This document shows, piece by piece, positions 1 through 7,975 of a stretch of 64,000 nucleotides of DNA (position 1 is the stretch's first letter; each line of letters starts with the position of its first letter). The DNA comes from Streptomyces sp. NBC_00286 (lineage in GTDB: Bacteria; Actinomycetota; Actinomycetes; Streptomycetales; Streptomycetaceae): contig NZ_CP108054.1 in assembly GCF_036173125.1 (NCBI RefSeq), forward strand, positions 2,170,001-2,234,000, given 5' to 3'. The notes beneath the pieces are model-generated. The model was not told where the DNA came from. It did not search any database and worked only from the letters and a program-made list of their open reading frames with translations. Both the position numbers and the translations under genes were made by a program.

Positions 1-533
1 AACTGCGGGACCTCTTCGACGTGCACGTCTTCGGCCCCGCCGCCCTGGTCCGCGCCGTGCTGCCGCACATGCGCGACCGCCGCTCCGGGGCGATCGTGCA
101 GCTGAGCAGCATGGGCGGGCAGATGTCCTTCGCCGGCTTCTCCGCGTACAGCGGGACGAAGTTCGCGCTTGAGGGCATGTCGGAGGCGCTGGCGGACGAG
201 GTGCGGCCGTACGGCATCAAGGTGCTGATCGTCGAACCGGGTGCCTTCCGTACGGGTCTGTTCGGCAACATCAGCACGAGTGCGGAACTCGACGCGTACG
301 CCGAGACGGTGGGGCCGACGCGGAAGATGGTCGCCTCCAGTGACGGCAGCCAGCCCGGCGATCCGGCGAAGGCGGCGGCTGCGATCCTCGCGGCGCTGAA
401 CGCCGAGCAGACTCCGCTACGGCTCCCCCTGGGCGACGACGCCGTAGATGCGGTGGTCGGGCATCTCGATGGGGTACGGGGGGAGATCGCGGCCTGGGAG
501 AAGGTGACTCGGGCTACGGCGTTCAGCGAGTGA
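1..533 (+). CDS. SDR family oxidoreductase, C-terminal part (5' end outside window)
   Basis: The reading frame is open from base 3 and ends at TGA 531-533, so about 176 residues of a short-chain dehydrogenase/reductase are present. The classical SDR active site is visible: a Ser in VQLSSMGGQ, then Tyr and Lys in YSGTKFALEG (YxxxK), followed by the PG turn in EPGAFRT. The Rossmann cofactor-binding start (TGxxxGIG) lies upstream of the window. Family knowledge: NAD(P)H-dependent oxidoreductase of unspecified substrate, cytosolic. The PGAFRTGLF segment and the tail resemble the subgroup annotated simply as SDR family oxidoreductase. It runs towards the RidA gene (convergent), only 12 bases apart. 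Substrate cannot be inferred. Confidence 0.88.
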   Translation, partial: LRDLFDVHVFGPAALVRAVLPHMRDRRSGAIVQLSSMGGQMSFAGFSAYSGTKFALEGMSEALADEVRPYGIKVLIVEPGAFRTGLFGNISTSAELDAYAETVGPTRKMVASSDGSQPGDPAKAAAAILAALNAEQTPLRLPLGDDAVDAVVGHLDGVRGEIAAWEKVTRATAFSE

Positions 534-545
534 GGGTTGACGGGC

Positions 546-953
546 TCAGGCGATGACCGCGGTGGCCTCCACCTCGACCAGATGCTCCGGTACGTCCAGT
601 GCCGCGACGCCGATCAGCGTGGCCGGCGCCACCGGAGTGACGCCGAGCCTTGCCGAGGCCCGGTCGATCCCCTCCAGGAGCTGGGGCATCTTGTCGGGGG
701 TCCAGTCGACGACGTAGACGGTCAGCTTCGCCACGTCGGCGAAGGTCGCGCCGGCCTCGGTCAGGGCGGTGCCGACGTTGAGGTAGGCCCGCTCGACCTG
801 AGCGGTGAGGTCACCTTCACCGACCGTGACCCCATCGGCATCCCAGGCGACCTGCCCGGCGAGGTAGACCAGCTTCGAACCGGTCGCGATCGACACCTGC
901 CGGTAGACCGGGATCTCCGGAAGACCGCTGGGGTTGAGCAGTTTGATGGCCAT
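546..953 (-). CDS. RidA family protein (YjgF/UK114)
   Basis: 135 residues, the normal length for the Rid family. Members deaminate reactive enamine/imine intermediates (2-aminoacrylate and relatives) released by PLP enzymes, and act as small cytosolic trimers. Visible family features are LVYLAGQVAWDADG near residues 27-40, VERAYLNVGTALTEAG in the middle, and VEVEATAVIA at the end. The canonical substrate-binding Arg of archetypal RidA (R-x-x-x-V near residue 105) is not obvious; the end reads TLIGVAALDVPEHLVEVEA, so this is probably a Rid paralogue rather than RidA itself. Start ATG 953 is preceded by a near-perfect AAGGAGG (962-968). Divergent from the HxlR gene at 1073, which probably controls it. 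Confidence 0.87.
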   Translation of the reverse strand: MAIKLLNPSGLPEIPVYRQVSIATGSKLVYLAGQVAWDADGVTVGEGDLTAQVERAYLNVGTALTEAGATFADVAKLTVYVVDWTPDKMPQLLEGIDRASARLGVTPVAPATLIGVAALDVPEHLVEVEATAVIA

Positions 954-961
954 GGTGTCGG

Positions 962-1072
962 CCTCCTTGTCATGAGAATCCGAGAGCTCGTGCTCTCTTG
1001 TGGTTACTCAGAAACCATAGGAGAGTGAACGCTGACATGGAAGAACGCACTTTTCGGTGACTGGGGAACCAA
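962..1072. promoter_or_regulatory. RidA/HxlR divergent promoter region with candidate operator
   Basis: The 119-base divergent region holds an imperfect palindrome TGGTTACTCAGAAACCA (1001-1017), with TGGTT/AACCA arms, and a separate perfect 6-bp inverted repeat GAGAGC-N4-GCTCTC (982-997). HxlR proteins bind as dimers to short palindromes between their own gene and the divergently transcribed target, so 1001-1017 is the best operator candidate. The region is notably lower in GC than its flanks. Binding is inferred. Confidence 0.45.
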
Positions 1073-1453
1073 ATGGAGACCAAGCAGTTCACGGGCTCAC
1101 CCGAGGACGCGGATCTGGCGCGCGCGGACTCTCTGGCGCGGGAGATCTTCTCGGACGTCGCCAACAAGTGGGCGCTTCTGATCATCGAGTTCCTCGGTGA
1201 CCGCACCCTGCGCTTCAGCGAGTTGCGGAACGAGGTCGAGGGCATCAGCCACAAGATGCTCACCCAGAACCTGCGCATGCTGGAGCGCAACGGACTGATC
1301 GAGCGGCGCGTGCACCCCACCGTGCCGCCACGGGTCGAGTACACGCTCACCGAGGCAGGCCAAGGCCTACGAGCGACGATCGACGGAATGTGCGCCTGGA
1401 CCCGCCACTACCTCGCCCACATCGAGGCCTCCCGCCGCAGCTTCGACGCCTGA
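1073..1453 (+). CDS. HxlR family winged-helix transcriptional regulator
   Basis: 126 residues. The HxlR core is clear: IFSDVANKWALLIIEFLGDRTLRFSELRNEVEGISHKMLTQNLRMLERNGLIERRVHPTVPPRVEYTLTEAGQGL spans about residues 23-97 (quoted only to show domain order; it consists of helix alpha1, the recognition helix around SHKMLTQNL, the beta wing around HPTVPPRVEY, and the C-terminal helix). Family role: dimeric regulators, several responding to quinones, aldehydes or other electrophiles and controlling a divergent detoxification gene. No Cys is present near the N-terminus, so a cysteine-based redox switch is unlikely. Divergent from a RidA-family gene and downstream of an SDR, which suggests control of a small reactive-metabolite clearing module (inference). 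Start ATG 1073 follows GGGGAACC. Confidence 0.9.
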   Translation: METKQFTGSPEDADLARADSLAREIFSDVANKWALLIIEFLGDRTLRFSELRNEVEGISHKMLTQNLRMLERNGLIERRVHPTVPPRVEYTLTEAGQGLRATIDGMCAWTRHYLAHIEASRRSFDA

Positions 1454-1540
1454 GGGCCCCCTGAGAACGGCCGGTCCGAAGCGAGTGCGAGCGACCGTCC
1501 CCCGAACGTCCACGGGGCGTAGGGCCGACCGGTCGTAACC

Positions 1541-2476
1541 TCAACTCGCCCTGAGCGCCCCAGAGATCGACGCGATCGCCTCCGGCCCCACCCGGCAGCA
1601 CCCGCCGATCAGCCGCGCACCGGCCGCCTCCCAGCCGCGTACCTGCTCGGTCGCGAAGGTAGAGCGGCCCGCCCAGGCGCGGGCTTGGGCATCCCAGGTC
1701 TCGCCGCTGTTGGGGTAGACGACGACCGGCTTGCCGGTGACACGGGCTGCGGTCTCGATCGCGCCGTCCACGTCCTCGGGGGCGCAGCAGTTCACGCCGA
1801 CCGCGATCACCTCGTCCACGTCGGCGGCCAGGGCGAACGCCTCCTCCAGGGGCTGCCCGGCGCGGGTGCGGTCGCCGGCCACGCTGTACGTCAGCCAGGC
1901 CGGCACCCCGAGCCCGCGCACCGCCCGCAGCATCGCCTCGGCCTCGACGGCGTCCGGCACCGTCTCCAGCGCCAGGACGTCCGGCTCGACGTCTGCCAGT
2001 ACCTCCATGCGGGGCCGGTGGAAGGCCTCCAGTTCGGTCACGCTCAGGCCGTACCGGCCGCGGTACTCGGAGCCGTCCGCGAGCATCGCGCCGTACGGTC
2101 CGACCGAGGCCGCCACATACAGCGGCCGCGTGATGCCCTTGGCGCGCGCCTCCTGGGTCGCGTCCAGGGCCAAGTCGACGCTCAGGCCCATGAGTTCGGC
2201 CGCCCGCTCCCGCTTGATCCCGCGCTTCGCGAAGCCCTCGAAGGTGGCCTGGTAGCTGGCGGTGATCGCGACGTTCGCACCCGCTTCGAAGTACGCCAGG
2301 TGCGCCTCGGTGATCGCCTCGGGCCGCTCCGCGAGCAGCCGCGCCGACCAGAGTTCGTCGCTCAGATCGTGCCCGGCGGACTCCAGCTGGTTGGACATGC
2401 CGCCGTCGAGCACGAGCGTCCCCGCGGCGAGGGCGTCGACGAGGAGAGAAGACGAGGAGAGGGCGTCGCTGGTCAT
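1541..2476 (-). CDS. mmuM: Homocysteine S-methyltransferase
   Basis: 311 residues, the usual length of MmuM/YagD-type enzymes. It transfers a methyl group from S-methylmethionine (or AdoMet) to homocysteine to form methionine in the cytosol, using Zn held by three Cys. Visible: the N-terminal LVLDGGMSNQLE (family DGGLATELE-like), GVNCCAPEDV near residue 230 giving the first Zn-ligand Cys, and LIGGCCRVGP near residue 290 giving the second and third. All Zn cysteines are therefore intact. Divergent from an amino-acid permease (start 2601), echoing the mmuP-mmuM pairing of enteric bacteria, although the permease here looks more like the APA/arginine-agmatine group. The start ATG 2476 has a TAGCGT hexamer (2483-2488) exactly 6 nt upstream and no Shine-Dalgarno, so the mRNA is probably leaderless. 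Confidence 0.87.
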   Translation of the reverse strand: MTSDALSSSSLLVDALAAGTLVLDGGMSNQLESAGHDLSDELWSARLLAERPEAITEAHLAYFEAGANVAITASYQATFEGFAKRGIKRERAAELMGLSVDLALDATQEARAKGITRPLYVAASVGPYGAMLADGSEYRGRYGLSVTELEAFHRPRMEVLADVEPDVLALETVPDAVEAEAMLRAVRGLGVPAWLTYSVAGDRTRAGQPLEEAFALAADVDEVIAVGVNCCAPEDVDGAIETAARVTGKPVVVYPNSGETWDAQARAWAGRSTFATEQVRGWEAAGARLIGGCCRVGPEAIASISGALRAS

Positions 2477-2600
2477 GCAACGACGCTAACCGAAGAGGAC
2501 ACAAACCCCCCTGCGTGTCCAGTACATGAACAGATCGACCACCATGTGGGATCGGGGGTTACGATCACGACATCCCCTCCCCCTCTCCCGTGGACGCCCC

Positions 2601-3986
2601 ATGCCTGCCGCAGACACCACCGACGCCGCCGAGCCCGTACCGCCGTCGCCGACCGACGAGACCCCGGCGTCCATACGTCCCAAGGGCTTCGGTCTCGCCG
2701 CCGCCACCGCCCTCGTCATGGGGAACATCATCGGCGGCGGCATCTTCGCCCTGCCCGCCACCGTCGCCCCGTACGGCACGGTCAGTCTGCTCGCGTTCCT
2801 CATCCTGTCCGTGGGCGCGGTGCTGCTCGCGCTGCTCTTCGGGAAGCTCGCACGCCGCAGTCCCGTCACCGGCGGGCTGTACGTGTACCCGCGCGACGCG
2901 TTCGGCGAGTTCGCCGGCTTCCTGTCGGCGTGGTCGTACTGGACGATGACCTGGGTCAGCATCGCGGCGCTCGCCGTCGCGACCGTCGGTTACGCCGATG
3001 TGCTGCTGCCGCTGGGCGACGACAAGGTGCTGCAGGCGGCGGTGGCGCTGGCCGCGCTGTGGCTGCCCGCAGCCGCGAACTTCGCAGGCACCCGCTGGGT
3101 CGGCGGTGTGCAGATCGTCTCGACGATCCTGAAGTTCGTACCGCTGCTCCTCGTCGCCACCGTCGGCCTCTTCTTCATCGACACCGACAACTTCGGCCCC
3201 TTCAACGCCTCCGGCGACAGCGTGCCCGGCGCTCTCGCCGCCTCCGCCGCGCTGCTCCTCTACAGCTTCCTCGGCGTCGAGTCGGCCGCGATGAGCGCGG
3301 GCGAGGTCCGCGACCCGGAGCGCACGGTGGGCCGCGCTAGCGTGCTGGGCACGCTGGGCTCCGCGCTCGTGTATCTGCTCGGCATGGTCGCGGTCTTCGG
3401 CCTCGTACCGCACGGTGAACTCGCCGAGTCCGGGGCGCCGTTCGCCGACGCCGTGGACGCGATGGCCGGCGGTCACTGGGGCGGCACGCTCATCGCCGCC
3501 GTCGCCGTCGCCTCGATGGTCGGCTGCCTCAACGGCTGGATCCTGATGAGCGCCCAGATGCCGTACGCTGCCGCGCGCGACGGGCTCTTCCCCGCGGCCT
3601 TCGCACGCGTCGGCAAGGGCGGAATCCCCGGCTTCGGCGTGCTGGCCTGCGCGGTCCTCGGCACGCTGCTGATCGGCCTCAACTACACGGCTGGCCCGGA
3701 CACCACGTTCCGCGTCCTCGTCCTCATCACGACGTTCACCGGGTGCGTGCCGTACCTGCTGTCGGCGGCTGCGCAGTTGTACTGGCTCGCGCAGGGCAGC
3801 CGCGAGCGGGTACGTCCTGCGGGGCTGGCCCGCGATCTGATCGTGGCGTTTCTGTCCTTCGCGTTCTCGTTCTGGCTGATCGCGGGGGCGGGGTATGCGG
3901 CGGTTTATCAGGGGGTGTTGTTCTTGTTCGCGGGGATTCCGGTGTACGTGTGGATGCGGGGGCGCTCCGCTGGGGGTGCGGTTTGA
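2601..3986 (+). CDS. APC superfamily amino acid permease
   Basis: 461 residues from ATG 2601, with about 12 hydrophobic segments. The first transmembrane helix carries the unwound substrate motif MGNIIGGGIFALPATVAPYG, typical of APC proteins and most like the AdiC/CadB/PotE (APA) antiporter branch. A Pro-rich cytosolic N-terminus (about 30 residues) precedes it. An in-frame ATG at 2526 would add 25 residues rich in Arg, not seen in transporters, so 2601 is preferred even though no strong Shine-Dalgarno is present. Inner-membrane import or exchange of amino acids is expected; the substrate is not fixed. Because it is divergent from mmuM, S-methylmethionine or methionine is a reasonable guess (inference). 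Confidence 0.85.
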   Translation: MPAADTTDAAEPVPPSPTDETPASIRPKGFGLAAATALVMGNIIGGGIFALPATVAPYGTVSLLAFLILSVGAVLLALLFGKLARRSPVTGGLYVYPRDAFGEFAGFLSAWSYWTMTWVSIAALAVATVGYADVLLPLGDDKVLQAAVALAALWLPAAANFAGTRWVGGVQIVSTILKFVPLLLVATVGLFFIDTDNFGPFNASGDSVPGALAASAALLLYSFLGVESAAMSAGEVRDPERTVGRASVLGTLGSALVYLLGMVAVFGLVPHGELAESGAPFADAVDAMAGGHWGGTLIAAVAVASMVGCLNGWILMSAQMPYAAARDGLFPAAFARVGKGGIPGFGVLACAVLGTLLIGLNYTAGPDTTFRVLVLITTFTGCVPYLLSAAAQLYWLAQGSRERVRPAGLARDLIVAFLSFAFSFWLIAGAGYAAVYQGVLFLFAGIPVYVWMRGRSAGGAV

Positions 3987-4049
3987 AGGTGCGGGTACGT
4001 TGTGAGTGGTCGCGTAGTTTTCCCCAGTCCCGCCCCTTCCCGGCTGTAA

Positions 4050-4180
4050 CAATTTGCGGCTCCGCCACGTGGGGGGCTGCGCCCCAGACCCCGCCAGGGG
4101 GTGGTGGGTGACACTTCGTGTCGCGGCTGCGGGTTCGTCGTGGCTTGTCGCGCAGTTCCCCGCGCCCCTAAAGGCAAAAG
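4050..4180. repeat. Dispersed intergenic repeat, copy A (mosaic)
   Basis: Contains TTTGCGGCTCCGCC at about 4052, as in the other copies. It then carries the reverse complement of another part of the family, CTGCGGGTTCGTCGTGGCTT followed by CAGTTCCCCGCGCCCCTAAA. Two halves in opposite orientation suggest a rearranged or composite copy. Related copies lie near 4540, 24148, 48442 and 61204. Confidence 0.6.
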
Positions 4181-4230
4181 CCTGCGACTGCCCGCACCCC
4201 GACGAGCAAGCGACCCGAAATAGTTCGCGC

Positions 4231-4345
4231 CCCGGAAGGCGCCCGCGCCCGAGCAGCCCTCGGCCGGGAAGGCGCCCGCGCCCGAGCAGCCCGTGCCCGG
4301 AAGGCGCCTGCGCCCCGAGCAAGCCCGCGGTCCGGAAAGCCCGCC
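4231..4345. repeat. Tandem array of about 31-bp units (3.5 copies)
   Basis: The unit core GGAAGGCGCCCGCGCCCGAG recurs at about 4234, 4267 and, with small changes, 4298 (GGAAGGCGCCTGCGCCCCGA); a degenerate fourth unit starts near 4331. No spacer diversity, no conserved palindromic repeat and no cas genes are present, so this is a minisatellite and not a CRISPR array. Confidence 0.65.
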
Positions 4346-4539
4346 CGGAGGGAGCCCGCACCCCCACGGCCCCGCAGCCGCCCACGGCGGCAAGGGGACG
4401 GGGCGGGGGTGTGCGCCCGCAGCGGCCGGCGCGCCAACACCGGCACCCCCTACCAGCCAACAGCAACGCGCGCCGGTCCGAGGACGGACACCCCCGACGC
4501 GGCCCCGCACCCACCACCCACCCAAGCGGCGCGAGGCTG

Positions 4540-4650
4540 TGACATATGCGGCTCCCCCGCGTGGCCGCGACCAGCCACGACGAACCGTCAGCCGCCCAAC
4601 CGCCGGAGGCACCCCGCGTGTGCGCCCAGCCACAACGGACCGTCAGTCGA
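4540..4650. repeat. Dispersed intergenic repeat, copy B (degenerate)
   Basis: GCTGTGACATATGCGGCTCC followed by GCGACCAGCCACGACGAACC matches the shared core of the family at 24148, 48442 and 61204. A second echo, GCCCAGCCACAACGGACCGT, follows at about 4625. The hairpin head seen in the better copies is missing. Confidence 0.55.
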
Positions 4651-4684
4651 CAACGAACCGAACTCACCCTCCCAGTAGGCGCCG

Positions 4685-4696
4685 TAATCTGCATGA
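4685..4696 (+). promoter_or_regulatory. Candidate -10 element for a leaderless transcript
   Basis: TAATCT at 4685-4690 ends 6 nt before the GTG start at 4697. No Shine-Dalgarno is present. The spacing predicts transcription starting at or next to the start codon. No clear -35 hexamer was found, which may mean activator dependence. Confidence 0.45.
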
Positions 4697-7600
4697 GTGA
4701 CCACCGACCTGACCCTTCTGCCGCGCGTCGCCTATCGCGGGCAGGAGGTCACCGCGCCCCGACTCCGTGGTCTACTCGCGCTGCTCGCGGACGACCTACG
4801 CACAGGCTGCAGCACCGAGCGGCTGGTGGACGGGCTGTGGCTGCCGGACGAGTTGCCGGAGCGGCCAGCGAAGGCGCTGCAGGTCCTCGTGTCCAGGGCG
4901 CGGATGCTGCTCGGCACCGACGCCGTCGTCAGCACGCCGACCGGATACCGGCTGACCCTCGCCGAAGACCAGGTCGACAGCTCCGCCCTGCTGCTGCACG
5001 CCGCCGCGAGCGCGGAACGAGCCAGGGCGGGGGACCACGCGGGAGCGCTGGCCGCCGCCGAGGCCGGGCTCGCGCTATGGGAGGGCACCCCTGGCGCGAG
5101 CGGTGACGCCGACGACCCCGTCACCGCGTTACGTGCCGAACGCGCCCCCGTCCACGGCACACTCGTACGCGCACGGGCGCTCGCGCTCGCCCGCCTCGGG
5201 CGGCACGCGGAGGCCGCCGGGTCGCTGGCCGAGGCCGCCGCGGAGCATCCGCGCGATGAGGAAGTGCTCGCCGAGCTGCTGCGCGTCGAGGCGGCAACAG
5301 CGGGCCCGTCCGCCGCGCTGACGCGCTACGAGTCGTACCGCCGTGAGCTGCGCGAGACGCTCGGCACATATCCGGGCGATCAACTCAGGGCCGTACAGCA
5401 GGAGTTGTTGCGGGGCGAGCCGCCCACGGCCCGGCACGGCGTGCCGCACGAGCCGAACCCGCTCCTCGGCCGCGACGAGGACATCGCGGCGGTGCAGCGG
5501 CTGCTGCACACCTCCCGCGCCGTCACCGTCGTCGGCCCCGGAGGGCTGGGCAAGACCCGGCTCGCGCACGCCGTCAGCCGCCGGGCCGAACAGCGCGTGG
5601 TGTACTTCGTGCCGCTCGCCGGCGTCACCGCGGACGAGGACGTGGCGGCGGAGGTGGCCTCCGCGCTCGGGGCGGGCGAGAGGCGGCACGGCGCCATGAG
5701 CGGCTACGCCGATTCCGCCGACCCGGTGTCCGGCATCCTCGGCGTGCTCGGCTCCGGGCCCGCGCTGCTGGTCCTCGACAACTGCGAGCAGGTCATCCGG
5801 GGCGCCGCCGACCTCGTACGGACCCTGGTCTCGTCCTCGAAGGATCTACGGGTACTCGCCACCAGCCGGGCTCCTCTGGGTCTCACCTCGGAGGCGGTGT
5901 ACGCGCTGCCGGAGCTCGAACTCGGCACCTCCATCGAGCTGTTCACGCAACGCGCCCGCGCCGCCCGGCCCGGCGTGGAGCTGCCGCCGGACTCGGTGGC
6001 CGAGCTGTGCCGCCACCTGGACGGGCTGCCGCTCGCCGTGGAGTTGGCCGCGGCGCGGGTGCGGGTGCTGTCGGTGTCGGAGGTCGCCCGCCGACTCGGC
6101 GACCGGTTCGCGCTGCTGCGCGGCGGGGCGCGGGACGTGCCGGAGCGCCATCGCACGCTGCACGCGGTCGTGGAGTGGAGCTGGAATCTGCTGGAGGAGG
6201 ACGCCAGGGCGGCCATGCGCACGCTGTCCGTCTTCCCCGGCGGCTTCACCGGTGAGGCGGCGGAGCACGTGCTGGGCGAGGACGCGCTGTTCCTGCTGGA
6301 GCAGTTGGCCGATCAGTCGCTGCTCACCGTCGCCGACACGTCAACCGGGGTGCGGTTCCGGATGCTGGAGACCGTACGGGAGTTCAGCGCGGCCCGGCGT
6401 ACGGAGGCGGGCGAGGACGAGGAGGCCGTCGACCGGTTCCTCGCCTGGGCGCGGGACTTCGGGGTCGTGTACCACGACTGGTTCTTCGGCCCGCATCCGC
6501 TGGCCACCTCGGAGCGGATCAGGGCCGAGCAGGACAACCTCGTACTGGCCCTGCGGCACGCCCTGGCCCGTACGGACGGTCCCACCATCGCCGCCCTCGC
6601 AGCCGTCCTCACCGGCCTGTGGTCCATCGGCTCCGACTACGCCCGCCTCGCCAACCTCGCCGCGGACACCGGCCCGCCGCTGTCGCACTACTACCCGGAG
6701 CCCGAGTACGTCGAAGTCGCCCGCGCCGCCGCGGTGATGTGCGCGGCGAGCCTGTTCATGGGCTACGGCCCGGTCGCCGTACGCCAGCTCGTCACCCTCC
6801 GGCGGCTGCCCCCGGCCCCGCCGGACACGCTGTTGCGCGCGACGGCGGTGGTGCTGAGCGCGATTCCCGAGATGCGGCCTCCCGACTACGAAGTGCTGCG
6901 GAAGCTCTGCGACAGCGAGCAGCCGCTGCTCGCCGGCATCGCCGAGTGCGTCGCCACCTACGTCTGGGAGTACGAGCACGACATCGACCGCGCGCTCGCC
7001 TCGGCCCGCCGGATCGTCGTCTCACTGGCGCCGATCGACAACCCGTTCCTGCATGTCATGGGCCACGCCCGGCTGGGCGAGCTGTGCTTGAAGACGGCGC
7101 AGGGCGAGGCCGCGTACGAGCACCTCAAGGCGGTGCTCAACGCGCTACCGCGGCTCGGCGGCGCGCAGGACTTCATCGGCGTCCGCTGGGGCCTCGCCCT
7201 CGCCTGCCTGCAGCGCGGCGAACCCGGCGAGGCCGAGTACTGGCTGCGGCAGGCGGAAGACGCCAACTCCCTGCAGAACGAGGACTTCTCCGACCTCGGC
7301 GGCCGTGCCGAGATCGCGCTCGCGCGCGGGCTGACGGAGGTCGGGCTCGGCTTGTGGCGCACTGCCGCGGAGCAGATGGCCGAGTTCGGTTCGACGCACA
7401 GCGGCGACCCGTTCCTCGACCGGTGGGCGCTGCAGATCCAGTCGGTGGCCGTGACGGCGCACGCGCACGCCGGCCGCGTCGAGCTGGTCGCGGGGCCGGT
7501 CGACCGGCTGCGGCAAGGGCTGCGGACCCTGCTCTCCGGTCCATCCGGCTCACCCACGGATCTCCATCTGTTCGGAACGGTGCTCCACGCGCTCGGCATG

Positions 7601-7834
7601 GCGGGGCTCGCCTCCGGCGACACGAGTGCCGTACGGATGATCGCGTTGGCCGAACGGCTGCGGGTGCTGCGCGAGTTCCAGCCGACAATGTCGGCGGACC
7701 GCGCCCGGAAGGCGGCCCAGGACGCCGACGGGGCGGCGTACGCCGACGTGGTGTCGGAGTACGCCGCCCTGGGGCGGGACGAGTTGCGGGAGGCGGCTCG
7801 GGCTGTCATGACGGTGAGTTCGGGTCGGGGCTGA
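4697..7834 (+). CDS. AfsR/SARP-family transcriptional regulator with NTPase and TPR-like regions
   Basis: 1045 residues. Order: winged-helix DNA-binding region (about 1-90), bacterial transcriptional activator domain BTAD (about 95-240), an STAND/NB-ARC-type ATPase with Walker A GPGGLGKT (280-287) and Walker B LLVLDNCEQ (357-365), then a long alpha-helical TPR-like tail to the end. This is the architecture of AfsR-like pleiotropic regulators of antibiotic production and stress, acting on DNA in the cytosol. The N-terminal DNA-binding domain is slightly short and starts without the usual leading strand, although the core VSRARMLLG and YRLTL elements remain. Leu145 is encoded by TTA (5129-5131), so translation should depend on the bldA tRNA. 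It is convergent with the DrrAB-type exporter at 7935-9721, a pairing that suggests control of that exporter (inference). Confidence 0.85.
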   Translation: MTTDLTLLPRVAYRGQEVTAPRLRGLLALLADDLRTGCSTERLVDGLWLPDELPERPAKALQVLVSRARMLLGTDAVVSTPTGYRLTLAEDQVDSSALLLHAAASAERARAGDHAGALAAAEAGLALWEGTPGASGDADDPVTALRAERAPVHGTLVRARALALARLGRHAEAAGSLAEAAAEHPRDEEVLAELLRVEAATAGPSAALTRYESYRRELRETLGTYPGDQLRAVQQELLRGEPPTARHGVPHEPNPLLGRDEDIAAVQRLLHTSRAVTVVGPGGLGKTRLAHAVSRRAEQRVVYFVPLAGVTADEDVAAEVASALGAGERRHGAMSGYADSADPVSGILGVLGSGPALLVLDNCEQVIRGAADLVRTLVSSSKDLRVLATSRAPLGLTSEAVYALPELELGTSIELFTQRARAARPGVELPPDSVAELCRHLDGLPLAVELAAARVRVLSVSEVARRLGDRFALLRGGARDVPERHRTLHAVVEWSWNLLEEDARAAMRTLSVFPGGFTGEAAEHVLGEDALFLLEQLADQSLLTVADTSTGVRFRMLETVREFSAARRTEAGEDEEAVDRFLAWARDFGVVYHDWFFGPHPLATSERIRAEQDNLVLALRHALARTDGPTIAALAAVLTGLWSIGSDYARLANLAADTGPPLSHYYPEPEYVEVARAAAVMCAASLFMGYGPVAVRQLVTLRRLPPAPPDTLLRATAVVLSAIPEMRPPDYEVLRKLCDSEQPLLAGIAECVATYVWEYEHDIDRALASARRIVVSLAPIDNPFLHVMGHARLGELCLKTAQGEAAYEHLKAVLNALPRLGGAQDFIGVRWGLALACLQRGEPGEAEYWLRQAEDANSLQNEDFSDLGGRAEIALARGLTEVGLGLWRTAAEQMAEFGSTHSGDPFLDRWALQIQSVAVTAHAHAGRVELVAGPVDRLRQGLRTLLSGPSGSPTDLHLFGTVLHALGMAGLASGDTSAVRMIALAERLRVLREFQPTMSADRARKAAQDADGAAYADVVSEYAALGRDELREAARAVMTVSSGRG

Positions 7835-7975
7835 GCAATGCCGTTGCCGTGGCGGCGAATTCAGATCGTGACTCAACGCCATTGCTATGGCTGCGAGTTC
7901 GGCGCACGGCTGAACAACGCCGTTGTCACTGCGGCTACTTCGGGTCCCGGTTGAACAGTGCCGTCGACCAGCGGT
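7828..7975. repeat. Imperfect tandem duplications of the exporter gene's 3' end
   Basis: Between the convergent genes, three diverged copies of a roughly 40-base segment follow each other. On the minus strand the true permease end encodes ALFNRDPK then stop. The next copy reads ALFSRAPN in another frame, and a third reads as a more decayed version. Landmarks on the plus strand are CAATGCCGTTGCCG (7837), CAACGCCATTGCTATGG (about 7874) and GAACAACGCCGTTGTC (about 7911), before GAACAGTGCCGTCG (about 7953) inside the gene. Confidence 0.55.

Larger units (their letters stand above)
3987..4696. other. 710-base non-coding, repeat-rich spacer
   Basis: No convincing gene. Long reading frames on both strands here are Pro/Arg/Ala-rich artefacts of high GC. 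The stretch contains two partial copies of the dispersed intergenic repeat (about 4050-4180 and 4540-4630), and an array of about 31-bp units at 4231-4345. It separates the permease from the AfsR-like regulator. Confidence 0.7.

Noticed and set aside
537..1028. A 163-codon plus-strand frame opposite the RidA gene
   Set aside because: Antisense shadow with no ribosome site; RidA on the minus strand has AAGGAGG and full family length.
4231..4345. Possible CRISPR array
   Set aside because: Units are contiguous with no variable spacers, no palindromic repeat and no cas genes.
2565..4694. A 709-codon open frame on the minus strand opposite the permease and the repeat spacer
   Set aside because: Low-complexity Arg/Gly/Glu sequence that mirrors the permease codons; no domain, no ribosome site. 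High-GC shadow.
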